DNA of 7,884 bases from Oxalobacteraceae bacterium (GCA_027485535.1 JAIXQV010000011.1:1-7884), one strand, 5' to 3'; counted from the first letter of the stretch, positions 1-5,509 are shown. Notes: generated from the letters alone by a model not told the origin. A program made the numbers and translations.

Positions 1-1
1 A

Positions 2-430
2 CAAGCCAATGACGAAATGCGCAACCGGCAGGAAGCCGCTGCCGATGCCCAGCTCGACAAAATTCGCCGCGAAAAAGAGTTGAAACGTCTGCAGTCGATG
101 GCGGGCGAGTCAGGGGCGGGAGATGCTGAACGCTCGTCCGGGCCGAAGTTTGATGCCAGCTACGGCGCCAAAATTGCTGCTCGGATCAAACGGAACACAC
201 GCTTCCTTGCCTCGGATGCAGTTCCCGGCAACCCGACCATCGAGTATGAACTCGAACTTTTCCCAGACGGCAGCGTGAAAAACATTAAAATATTGCATGA
301 ATCAGGCTACCCAGCGTTTGATGAAGCGGTCAAACGCGCCGTGTACTCCACTGCGCCTTTCGAGCGCGACCCTGCAACCGGCAAGATACCAACGTCGATG
401 ACAGTGAGACAGCGCCTGAAAGAAAATTAA
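2..430 (+). CDS. tolA: TolA, C-terminal part (partial at 5' end)
   Basis: The reading frame is open to the left edge, so this is the 3' end of a longer gene; the in-frame ATG at 17 is internal. TolA is the inner-membrane-anchored, periplasm-spanning protein of the Tol-Pal system; its C-terminal domain contacts TolB, Pal and CpoB. What is visible is the tail of a charged, Ala/Glu/Lys/Arg-rich helix (domain II, roughly the first 40 residues), a Gly/Ser-rich hinge, then a TonB/TolA-type C-terminal domain beginning near FDASYGAKIAARIKRN. That domain has the pattern of an alternating beta strand (TIEYELELFPDGSVKNIKI), a helix (YPAFDEAVKRAVYSTAPF) and a closing strand (MTVRQRL). The stop TAA at 428-430 shares its last base with the tolB start, so translational coupling is likely. 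Identity rests on this domain plus the tolB neighbour. Confidence 0.93.
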   Translation, partial: QANDEMRNRQEAAADAQLDKIRREKELKRLQSMAGESGAGDAERSSGPKFDASYGAKIAARIKRNTRFLASDAVPGNPTIEYELELFPDGSVKNIKILHESGYPAFDEAVKRAVYSTAPFERDPATGKIPTSMTVRQRLKEN

Positions 431-1722
431 TGATGGCTTCGCCCAAGAAAAGACTTTTCCTAAAAACCATCGGTGCTACCAGTCTGCTGGGCGGACTTTG
501 CCCGATCGGTACCGCGCTGGCGCAGCTTCGCGTCGAAATCGCTGGTGTTGGTGCCAATCAGATTCCGATCGCCATCGGTCAGTTCTGGGATGACCCCGCT
601 GGTGAGAACCAGATCACAGCGATTGTGGCAGCCGATTTGCAGCGTAGTGGTTTGTTTCGCGTGATCCCATCGAATGATCTGACCCGTGAGACGGGTGCCA
701 TCGACGATAGTTTCTGGAAGTCCAAAGGTGCTGATGCTTTGCTCGGTGGCAGTCTGGACCGTGCCGATGGCCGTGTCGAAATCCGCTACCGTTTGCACGA
801 CACCGCGAAAGGGACCGCGCTGGCCACCTCCGGGCTGAAGGTCAACCCGCAATTTATTCGGCTTGCCGCGCATCGGGTGGCCGATGATGTCTTCGAAAAG
901 ATGACGGGTATCCGCGGTCCGTTTGCCACCCGTATTGCGTATGTTGCCCGTAGCGGTAACGAGTACCGCCTGGAAATCGCCGACTCGGATGGCGAGAACG
1001 CGTTCGCAGCATTTCGCGATTCAGAGCCGGTGATCTCACCGGCCTGGTCGCCCGATGGCAGCAAGATCGCCTATGTCTCATTTGGCCCTAAAAAGCCAGT
1101 GGTGTACGTACAAGAGCTTGCCACCCGCCAGCGCATCGCAGTCGCCAACTTCAAAGGCAGTAATTCTGCGCCAGCCTGGTCGCCCGATGGTCGTCGCTTG
1201 GCCATTGCGTTAGCCCGCGATGGGTTAACCCAGATCCACATGGTTAACGCTGATGGCACAGATTTGCGTCGTATCTTGACCAGCAATGCCATTGATACCG
1301 AGCCCTGCTTTGCGCCCGATGGCGAGGTCATCTATTTCACCAGCGACCGTAGCGGTTCACCACAAATCTACCGCATGAACCCATCCGGCGGAGATGTCCG
1401 CCGCGTCACCTTCAATGGCAGCTACAACATCAGCCCCGCGATATCGCCGGATGGTAAGCTTTTGAGCTACATTTCGCGTCGCGATGGCCGGTTTCAAGTT
1501 TACGTTCTCGAATTGGCAAATGGGCAGGAATCACGTCTGTCTGATGGGCCGATCGATGAATCGCCGAGTTTTGCACCGAATAGCCGTTACATCATGTACG
1601 CGAGCAAATCCGGAGGACGCGCCAACTTGTCAGTAGTAGCTGTGGACGGTAGCGCACGCTACACCCTGAACGCCAAGGCCTCGACGATTCGCGAACCGGC
1701 TTGGGGACCGTTCACGAAGTAG
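430..1722 (+). CDS. tolB: TolB, periplasmic beta-propeller protein of the Tol-Pal system
   Basis: TolB (430 aa, normal length) is a periplasmic protein that binds Pal and TolA and is required for outer-membrane integrity and constriction. The signal peptide covers about residues 1-31, with a likely cut after the A-L-A at 29-31, giving a mature start of QLRVEIAG. Its n-region, PKKRLFLK, resembles a twin-arginine motif with the first Arg replaced by Lys. Residues 32-160 form the N-terminal alpha/beta domain. From about 165 to 430 is the six-bladed propeller, with PD40-type repeats SPAWSPDG (203), APAWSPDG (247), EPCFAPDG (291), SPAISPDG (335) and SPSFAPNS (378), and the closing EPAWGPF (422). 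The start overlaps the tolA stop (TAATG); a second ATG follows immediately at 433 and could be used instead. There is only a weak purine-rich stretch upstream, which fits coupling to tolA. Confidence 0.97.
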   Translation: MMASPKKRLFLKTIGATSLLGGLCPIGTALAQLRVEIAGVGANQIPIAIGQFWDDPAGENQITAIVAADLQRSGLFRVIPSNDLTRETGAIDDSFWKSKGADALLGGSLDRADGRVEIRYRLHDTAKGTALATSGLKVNPQFIRLAAHRVADDVFEKMTGIRGPFATRIAYVARSGNEYRLEIADSDGENAFAAFRDSEPVISPAWSPDGSKIAYVSFGPKKPVVYVQELATRQRIAVANFKGSNSAPAWSPDGRRLAIALARDGLTQIHMVNADGTDLRRILTSNAIDTEPCFAPDGEVIYFTSDRSGSPQIYRMNPSGGDVRRVTFNGSYNISPAISPDGKLLSYISRRDGRFQVYVLELANGQESRLSDGPIDESPSFAPNSRYIMYASKSGGRANLSVVAVDGSARYTLNAKASTIREPAWGPFTK

Positions 1723-1750
1723 TGAATAAAAGTTTTGCTTAACTAAAAAG

Positions 1751-1756
1751 GGAGAG
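1751..1756 (+). promoter_or_regulatory. Ribosome binding site of pal
   Basis: GGAGAG lies 6 bases before the ATG at 1763, in the 40-bp tolB-pal gap. It is the clearest Shine-Dalgarno sequence in the tol-pal part of the window. This fits the abundant expression expected for Pal, which is known to be far more plentiful than TolA or TolB, and it fixes the start. Confidence 0.75.
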
Positions 1757-1762
1757 AAAGCC

Positions 1763-2314
1763 ATGCAAGGCGTAAAAACACTCGTTACTATCATTGCTTT
1801 TGCTTTACTCGGCGCTTGTTCGACAGTCAAGCTAAACGACAAGGCAGCACCAGTTGAAGACCGCAACACGTCGGGTTCAGCATCAACACCTGCACCTGCA
1901 CCTGCGCCGAGCGCTGCGAAATCCGGTGGCGACACCAGCGCAACGAGATCAGCAGCTGTCGATCCGCTGAATGACCCTTCCAATATTCTGTACAAGCGCA
2001 GTGTTTACTTCGACTACGACCAGTACACGATGAAAGAAGAGTACCGTGCTCTGGTTGAAGCGCATGGCAAATTCCTAGCTGCAAACCCGGATCGTAAAGT
2101 GACTATCCAAGGCAATACCGATGAGCGCGGCGGCAGCGAGTACAACCTCGCACTGGGGCAGAAACGCGCCGAGGCAGTGCGCCGTGCGATGGCATTGGCC
2201 GGTGCGCGCGACTCACAATTGGAAGCAATCTCTTTCGGTAAAGAGAAACCTAAATCGACAGGTAGCGACGAAGCTGCCTGGGCAGAAAATCGCCGCGCCG
2301 ATATCGCTTATTGA
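1763..2314 (+). CDS. pal: Pal, peptidoglycan-associated outer-membrane lipoprotein
   Basis: Pal anchors the outer membrane to peptidoglycan and binds TolB and TolA. The 183-aa precursor has a lipoprotein signal peptide with lipobox L16-G17-A18-C19; Cys19 would be lipidated and the protein sent to the outer membrane. Residues 20-75 are a low-complexity Ala/Pro/Ser linker including a PAPAPAP stretch. From about 80 to 183 is the OmpA-like peptidoglycan-binding domain, with VYFDYDQYTM (81-90), the signature NTDERGGSEYNLALGQKRA (118-136) and ENRRADI near the end. Asp120 and Arg135 are at the positions that bind the diaminopimelate residue in this family. The common GHTDERG form reads GNTDERG here. 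Length and architecture are ordinary. It lies 40 bp after tolB and 8 bp before cpoB on the same strand. Confidence 0.97.
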   Translation: MQGVKTLVTIIAFALLGACSTVKLNDKAAPVEDRNTSGSASTPAPAPAPSAAKSGGDTSATRSAAVDPLNDPSNILYKRSVYFDYDQYTMKEEYRALVEAHGKFLAANPDRKVTIQGNTDERGGSEYNLALGQKRAEAVRRAMALAGARDSQLEAISFGKEKPKSTGSDEAAWAENRRADIAY

Positions 2315-2322
2315 TCTGATCA

Positions 2323-3228
2323 ATGAATGCCTCTTTGCTGAAACTACGCGCCGCCGCCCTGGCGGCGCTTTTCATTTTGATGCCGATCAGCGCACACGCG
2401 CTGTTCGAGGATACGGATGCGCGCCGCTCGTTGCTCGATCTGCGCAAGCAAGTCAATGAACTCACAAGTCGTATTGATGCAAAGCTCGATGCCCTGCAAA
2501 AAGACGTCGATGCCAAGCTTCAACCGCTTGGCGCACGCATTGACAGCAAAGCGGATACCAAGGCACTACTGAAGCTTAGTGAAGAAATTGACAAGCTACG
2601 GCAAGACCTCGCTGGCTTGCGTGGTCAACTTGAGGTGGTCTCCAACGACATCGCCAACACTCAGCGCCGCCAAAAAGATTTCTATACCGACCTTGATCAG
2701 CGCATCAATGCGCTTGACCAGAAATACGCCAGCGTTGAGAGCCGACAGCAAGCACTTGAAGGCAAACAGTCGGCCGCTGAGAACAAGGCTGCTGCGCACG
2801 GCAAGTCGGCGGACTCATCCACCGAAAGCTCAGCGCCAGCTGCCGATGAGCGGCTCTCAGAGCAAAAAACTTATGATGGGGCACTGAGTCATTTCAAGTC
2901 GCAAAACTACCGAGCAGCGGCGCAAGGGTTTACCGACTTCCTGAAGCGTTTTCCGGATTCAAGCAACTTGGCGCAGGCCTATTTCTGGCTAGGCTCTAGC
3001 CATTACGCCCTGCAAGACTGCGTCTCTGCGATACCGGCGTTTCAAACGGTAGTCACCCGCTTCACCAATAGTCAGCGCGCGCCAGATGCCATGCTCAGTC
3101 TGGCTGAATGTCAAACCGACATGAAAGACAAAGCTGCGGCTCGACAAACACTCAACAGCCTGATTAAGCGGTTCTCCAATAGTTCGGCAGCAAAAGCCGG
3201 CAAGGAGCGGTTGTCTGAGCTTAAATGA
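2323..3228 (+). CDS. cpoB: CpoB (YbgF), coiled-coil and TPR protein coordinating division
   Basis: CpoB is a periplasmic partner of TolA and, in E. coli, of PBP1B; it links peptidoglycan synthesis to outer-membrane constriction. The 301-aa precursor has a Sec signal peptide (residues 1-26, cut after A-H-A, mature LFEDTDARR). Residues 30-150 are a long heptad-rich coiled coil (for example VNELTSRIDAKLDALQ), longer than in the roughly 263-aa E. coli protein. Residues 150-178 are a Ser/Ala-rich linker. Residues 180-300 are three TPR-like repeats starting near TYDGALSHFKSQNYRAA, AYFWLGSSHYAL and AMLSLAECQTD. Two Cys (233 and 263) in the TPR part could form a disulfide. The gene starts 8 bp after the pal stop with no visible Shine-Dalgarno, so coupling to pal is likely. 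A terminator-like hairpin lies in its signal-peptide codons. Confidence 0.95.
   Translation: MNASLLKLRAAALAALFILMPISAHALFEDTDARRSLLDLRKQVNELTSRIDAKLDALQKDVDAKLQPLGARIDSKADTKALLKLSEEIDKLRQDLAGLRGQLEVVSNDIANTQRRQKDFYTDLDQRINALDQKYASVESRQQALEGKQSAAENKAAAHGKSADSSTESSAPAADERLSEQKTYDGALSHFKSQNYRAAAQGFTDFLKRFPDSSNLAQAYFWLGSSHYALQDCVSAIPAFQTVVTRFTNSQRAPDAMLSLAECQTDMKDKAAARQTLNSLIKRFSNSSAAKAGKERLSELK
2348..2372 (+). terminator. Terminator-like hairpin inside the start of cpoB
   Basis: GCGCCGCC (2348-2355) and GGCGGCGC (2361-2368) form a perfect 8-bp all-GC stem with a 5-nt loop, followed at once by TTTT (2369-2372). It lies 25 bases into cpoB, within Ala-rich signal-peptide codons. The form is that of an intrinsic terminator with a short U tract. 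It could lower cpoB transcription relative to pal, but it may also be a by-product of Ala codon choice, and translating ribosomes would disrupt it. Confidence 0.35.
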
Positions 3229-3254
3229 GGAATTGGCAGGCCTGACGGTGCATG

Positions 3255-3283
3255 ATTGCGTAATCAAGCCCTTCAAACGCAAT
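3255..3283 (+). repeat. Inverted repeat in the cpoB 3' flank
   Basis: ATTGCGT (3255-3261) and ACGCAAT (3277-3283) are perfect 7-bp arms around a 15-nt loop, 26 bp after the cpoB stop. No T tract follows, so it is not a classic terminator. It may be a 3'-end structure that stabilises the tol-pal mRNA; this is weakly supported. Confidence 0.3.
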
Positions 3284-3323
3284 AAGGGGTTATGGCGAGC
3301 ATATAAAAGCGATAAGACCCTGA

Positions 3324-3353
3324 TTGACAAAAGTTTTTCTGACTTAGTATAAT
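3324..3353 (+). promoter_or_regulatory. Sigma70 promoter of tRNA-Lys
   Basis: A perfect -35 TTGACA (3324-3329) and a perfect -10 TATAAT (3348-3353) are separated by 18 bp, with AT-rich DNA upstream (around 3300-3312). A GC-rich stretch, TGCGGGC (3354-3360), follows the -10 box. Such a GC-rich discriminator is typical of stable-RNA promoters under stringent control by ppGpp. Transcription should start only a few bases before the mature tRNA 5' end at 3364, so the 5' leader is very short. Confidence 0.88.
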
Positions 3354-3363
3354 TGCGGGCTTC

Positions 3364-3439
3364 GGGTCGTTAGCTCAGTTGGTAGAGCAGCGGACTTTTA
3401 ATCCGTTGGTCGCAGGTTCAAGTCCTGCACGACCTACCA
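3364..3439 (+). tRNA. tRNA-Lys, anticodon UUU
   Basis: The full 76-nt cloverleaf can be folded by eye: acceptor GGGTCGT (3364-3370) with ACGACCT (3429-3435), D arm GCTC/GAGC (3373-3376 with 3385-3388), anticodon stem closing a loop with TTT at 3397-3399, and T arm GCAGG/CCTGC around TTCAAGT. The discriminator is A3436 and CCA is encoded at 3437-3439. It closely resembles bacterial tRNA-Lys, which reads AAA and AAG. The first acceptor pair is G-U (G3364 with T3435) rather than the usual G-C. In E. coli too, a tRNA-Lys cluster lies just after cpoB; here there is a single tRNA with its own promoter and terminator. Confidence 0.97.
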
Positions 3440-3442
3440 GAT

Positions 3443-3486
3443 AAAAACAAAAAGCTCCATCCACAAGATGGGGCTTTTTTGTTTTT
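3443..3486 (+). terminator. Bidirectional intrinsic terminator after tRNA-Lys
   Basis: GCTCCATC (3454-3461) pairs with GATGGGGC (3467-3474), with one G-U pair and a 5-nt loop (CACAA). The stem is extended by A tracts on the left (3443-3453) against T tracts on the right (3475-3486). T-rich ends lie downstream on both strands, so it should stop the tRNA transcript on + and the convergent minus-strand transcript coming from the gene at 3602-4000. Confidence 0.9.
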
Positions 3487-3601
3487 GGGGCTAAGCCACA
3501 CCGGAATTCATGGAGGGTAGTTGGTTAAGTTAAAGCCCTCGAATTGGCATCCCTTGCAAATTACCGTCAGTAGTTTGACTCAATGCAAGCCAAGCTGAAT
3601 C
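3487..3601. other. Intergenic spacer between convergent genes
   Basis: This stretch separates the terminator from the stop codon of the minus-strand gene at 3602. I see no gene, promoter or clear hairpin in it. It is presumably the 3' untranslated part of the minus-strand transcript. Confidence 0.6.
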
Positions 3602-4000
3602 CTAATCACCGCCCGCACACGCTCTAACCATGTAGTTATCATTTGGCGTACCCGCGACTACCTTTTCCCATTCGCTGGTAAAGACTGCTTCCTCGATGGG
3701 CGCCCCGCCTCCCATGCGCCCCGTGAATCGGACTCTCTCAACTTGCTGAATCTTTTTTATGCAGTCGTAGGTATAAATGGAAGTGCTTGACCAGTAGATT
3801 TCACCTTTTTCTGTTAATTGTTCTTTTCGATAATCAACCAATCGTTTTGACTTCGCATAATTTCCTTCTAAGACGACTTCTTTGAAATCAACGTAAGCAT
3901 CCAGAACGCCTGAGGTCGCTGTAAGTGTCCATTCCGCATGGGACAACGCGGATATTGCCAATAAAGAGAAAACGAGCAGAATTTTCTTTACGATCTTCAT
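3602..4000 (-). CDS. Small secreted protein, surface-adhesin E-like
   Basis: This 132-aa protein has a clear Sec signal peptide (MKIVKKILLVFSLLAISALSHA, about 22 residues, mature EWTLTATS). The mature part is one small beta-rich domain, with the pattern W-x-x-x-(about 9)-YVDF, a strand VDYRKEQ, a conserved-looking IYTYDCIKKI segment, a strand RVRFTG, and W-x-x-V-x-GTPND near the end. This layout fits the surface-adhesin E family (named after Haemophilus protein E), which is common as small secreted proteins of unknown role in betaproteobacteria. The assignment is by eye and moderate. Cys79 in YDC and Cys128 near the C-terminus could form a disulfide. The start at 4000 is supported by AAGGTGG (4008-4014 on the complement), 7 bases upstream. 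Its base composition is AT-richer than the tol-pal genes. No function should be assumed from the adhesin name. Confidence 0.75.
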   Translation of the reverse strand: MKIVKKILLVFSLLAISALSHAEWTLTATSGVLDAYVDFKEVVLEGNYAKSKRLVDYRKEQLTEKGEIYWSSTSIYTYDCIKKIQQVERVRFTGRMGGGAPIEEAVFTSEWEKVVAGTPNDNYMVRACAGGD

Positions 4001-4123
4001 TTCGCAACCACCTTATAGAGCTATGTTTTTCTTGTACTCGCCAGTATCAGTACACACATATTTCTGAGCGACATGCAGCAGCAAACACCGGGCTTAGATA
4101 TTCTCGTCCCCTCCATGCTGAAG
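4001..4123. other. Intergenic spacer between GST and the adhesin E-like gene
   Basis: Both flanking genes read leftward. I find the ribosome binding site of the left gene (4008-4014) but no convincing terminator for the GST and no clear consensus promoter, so read-through from the TetR-GST operon cannot be excluded. Confidence 0.5.
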
Positions 4124-4732
4124 CTAGGCTCTAGCTGTCGGACGAGCTGTCACCTCGGTAAACCAGCGAGACAAGTTGGTCATATCCGGAGCAATACGCA
4201 AGCCGACTGCTTTACCCAGAACGAAGGCGCACTGAGCAACGATGTCGGCTAAGGTGTAGCCATCTCCGACGATGTGTCTGCGCTCAGCCAGTTCCCTATC
4301 AAGCCAAGCCATGGTTTGCAACGCCCGGCCACGCGCCCAGCTGGCGACTTCCGGTATTTGCTCAATACTCCCGCGGTAGAAGTCACTGCTGTGTATGAAG
4401 GCTAGCGCAATTATTTGTGACAGCTCATGGTCCATCCGAAGCGTCCACATCTCGATATCGGCGACTTCACGAGGCGTGCGGCCCATGAGAGGCGGATCGG
4501 GATTCAGCGCCTCGAGATAGCGGCAGATCGCAAGGGACTCAGCTATTGCAGTGCCATCGTCGAGTTCGAGCACCGGCAATTTTCCCAAAGGATTAAGCCG
4601 GAGGAAATCTGGCGTCGCATTCGCGCCGCCTGCAGCATCCACCTCGCGACGTTCGATCGAGATACCCTTTTCTGCCAGGAAGATGCGCACACGGCGCGGA
4701 CTCATGCCTGCTGCCAAATCGTGAAGAATCAT
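4124..4732 (-). CDS. Glutathione S-transferase family protein
   Basis: This 202-aa cytosolic enzyme has the usual GST length and two-domain layout. The N-terminal thioredoxin-like domain (1-76) contains SPRRVRIFLAEKGI (11-24), the NPLGKLPVL segment (47-55) with the cis-proline P53, and the glutathione-binding E65-S66 in TAIAESLAICRYLE. The helical domain (about 88-195) carries VGDGYTLADIVA with the N-capping box T160-D163. The expected catalytic residue near the N-terminus is not clear-cut: Ser11 lines up roughly with the catalytic Cys of beta-class enzymes. Family members conjugate glutathione to electrophiles or act as thiol reductases; the substrate is unknown. It starts 21 bp after the stop of the TetR gene on the same strand, so it is probably co-transcribed with and controlled by that repressor. 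The Shine-Dalgarno is weak (AGAG). Confidence 0.92.
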   Translation of the reverse strand: MILHDLAAGMSPRRVRIFLAEKGISIERREVDAAGGANATPDFLRLNPLGKLPVLELDDGTAIAESLAICRYLEALNPDPPLMGRTPREVADIEMWTLRMDHELSQIIALAFIHSSDFYRGSIEQIPEVASWARGRALQTMAWLDRELAERRHIVGDGYTLADIVAQCAFVLGKAVGLRIAPDMTNLSRWFTEVTARPTARA

Positions 4733-4753
4733 GGGCTATCTCTGCTTAGGTCC

Positions 4754-5386
4754 TTAAGGAATGGCTCGAGCAATAATTGCTGCAAGTCGTCGATCTCGTG
4801 TTCTGGGTGCAAGCGATCCAAGGGTATTAAGTCGACCCGCCACCAATAAATCAGCTAACCCGTGCGCGACAGCCCACGCAGCAGCGACATCGAGCATCAT
4901 GGCACCATCTTTTTTAGGTGAACCCTGATCTTCAGTCACGCCTCTCACATGTTCAACCAACTCCTCGAAGGCCGACTCAGCAATCTTTTGAAGATCAGGA
5001 TCGTCGAAATCGGGACGATCAGAGGAGAACATCAATCGGAATATGGCCGGTTTTTCCAGCGCAAATACGACATAGCCAACTCCGGAAGCCGCTAGCTGAG
5101 CCCTCGCATCAGTTGGCGCACGCAGCCGAAAATCTCTCTGCCGCTGGATGAATTGCTCGAAACCTCTGGCGGCCAGCGCAGTTAGCAGGCCATTCGCATC
5201 GCCAAAATGATGTGCGGGTGCTGCATGGCTCACGCCTGCTCGCTTCGCAACACCGCGCAAAGAAAATCCCTCAATACCGAATTCATTGAGTTCATCTTCG
5301 GCAGCATCGAGTAGCGCCAATGACAAGTTGCCATGATGGTAAGCACGATGATCGGCAGGTAGGTTTTGGGTCTTCATGCGCTTCAT
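4754..5386 (-). CDS. TetR-family transcriptional repressor (WHG-type ligand domain)
   Basis: Read from 5386 this is a 210-aa protein. The N-terminal DNA-binding domain runs from YHHGNLSLALLDAAEDELNE through the helix-turn-helix FSLRGVAKRAGVSHAAPAHHF, typical of TetR repressors. The C-terminal part matches the WHG-type ligand-binding domain: YVVFALEKPAIFRLMF and the name-giving W..HG in AAWAVAHGLADLL. The frame is open up to 5539, but that extension would translate the operator/promoter region and has no family counterpart. ATG 5386 follows GGGGGA (complement of 5389-5394) at close spacing; ATG 5377 is the alternative (207 aa) with wider spacing. It lies upstream of GST and divergent from the DUF2141 operon, with palindromic sites between them, so autorepression and control of both sides are likely. 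The ligand is unknown. Confidence 0.93.
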   Translation of the reverse strand: MKRMKTQNLPADHRAYHHGNLSLALLDAAEDELNEFGIEGFSLRGVAKRAGVSHAAPAHHFGDANGLLTALAARGFEQFIQRQRDFRLRAPTDARAQLAASGVGYVVFALEKPAIFRLMFSSDRPDFDDPDLQKIAESAFEELVEHVRGVTEDQGSPKKDGAMMLDVAAAWAVAHGLADLLVAGRLNTLGSLAPRTRDRRLAAIIARAIP

Positions 5387-5400
5387 GATCCCCCGAAATT

Positions 5401-5413
5401 CTGACAGCGTCAA
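5401..5413. promoter_or_regulatory. Putative TetR operator O1 (degenerate copy)
   Basis: CTGACAGCGTCAA matches the arms of the perfect palindrome at 5422-5434 at 10 of 12 positions. Its centre (5407) is 21 bp, two helical turns, from the other centre. It lies just upstream of the TetR ribosome binding site, where binding would block the minus-strand transcript. Confidence 0.55.
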
Positions 5414-5421
5414 GATTAATG

Positions 5422-5434
5422 TTGACACTGTCAA
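5422..5434. promoter_or_regulatory. Putative TetR operator O2 (perfect 13-bp palindrome)
   Basis: TTGACACTGTCAA has perfect 6-bp arms around one central base (5428). It includes the -35 box of the plus-strand promoter, so repressor binding would directly block polymerase. The symmetry and length are as expected for a TetR dimer site. The assignment to this TetR protein is inferred from position. Confidence 0.7.
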
Positions 5435-5449
5435 ATTAGATGACATAAT
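5422..5449 (+). promoter_or_regulatory. Sigma70-type promoter of the DUF2141 operon
   Basis: TTGACA (5422-5427) and CATAAT (5444-5449, one mismatch) are 16 bp apart, predicting a start near 5457 and a leader of about 65 nt before the TTG codon at 5522. The -35 box is half of the O2 palindrome. I cannot place an equally convincing minus-strand promoter for the TetR gene. Confidence 0.6.
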
Positions 5450-5509
5450 CTTGACAATGCAAAGTTTACTGAGCTGAATGACACGCCCGTCAATTGATTT
5501 AATCGAACA

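Larger units (their letters stand above)
5409..5455. repeat. Long inverted repeat in the divergent regulatory region
   Basis: GTCAAGATTA (5409-5418) and TAATCTTGAC (5446-5455) are perfect 10-bp inverted copies, 27 bp apart, enclosing the O2 palindrome. The right copy continues into TTGACAATGCAAA (5451-5463), which matches 10 of 12 operator arm positions and may be a third site. Confidence 0.6.

Noticed and set aside
460..1331. Several antisense frames opposite tolB
   Set aside because: Shadow frames of a GC-biased gene; no ribosome binding site or domain pattern, and TolB itself is unambiguous.
1701..1730. Possible promoter before pal (TTGGGG, 18 bp, AATAAA)
   Set aside because: Both boxes match consensus poorly, and the gap is well explained as an intra-operon spacer.
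1884..1912. CACCTG-type short tandem repeat in pal
   Set aside because: It is just the codon pattern of the Ala-Pro linker, common in Pal proteins; only about three imperfect units.
3412..3439. tRNA 3' end as an attachment site
   Set aside because: I found no second copy of the T-arm/acceptor sequence elsewhere in the window and no integrase, so an att site cannot be claimed.
3230..3550. Repeated GAATTGGCA at about 3231 and 3541
   Set aside because: Nine bases with no further similarity around them; compatible with chance in a window this size.
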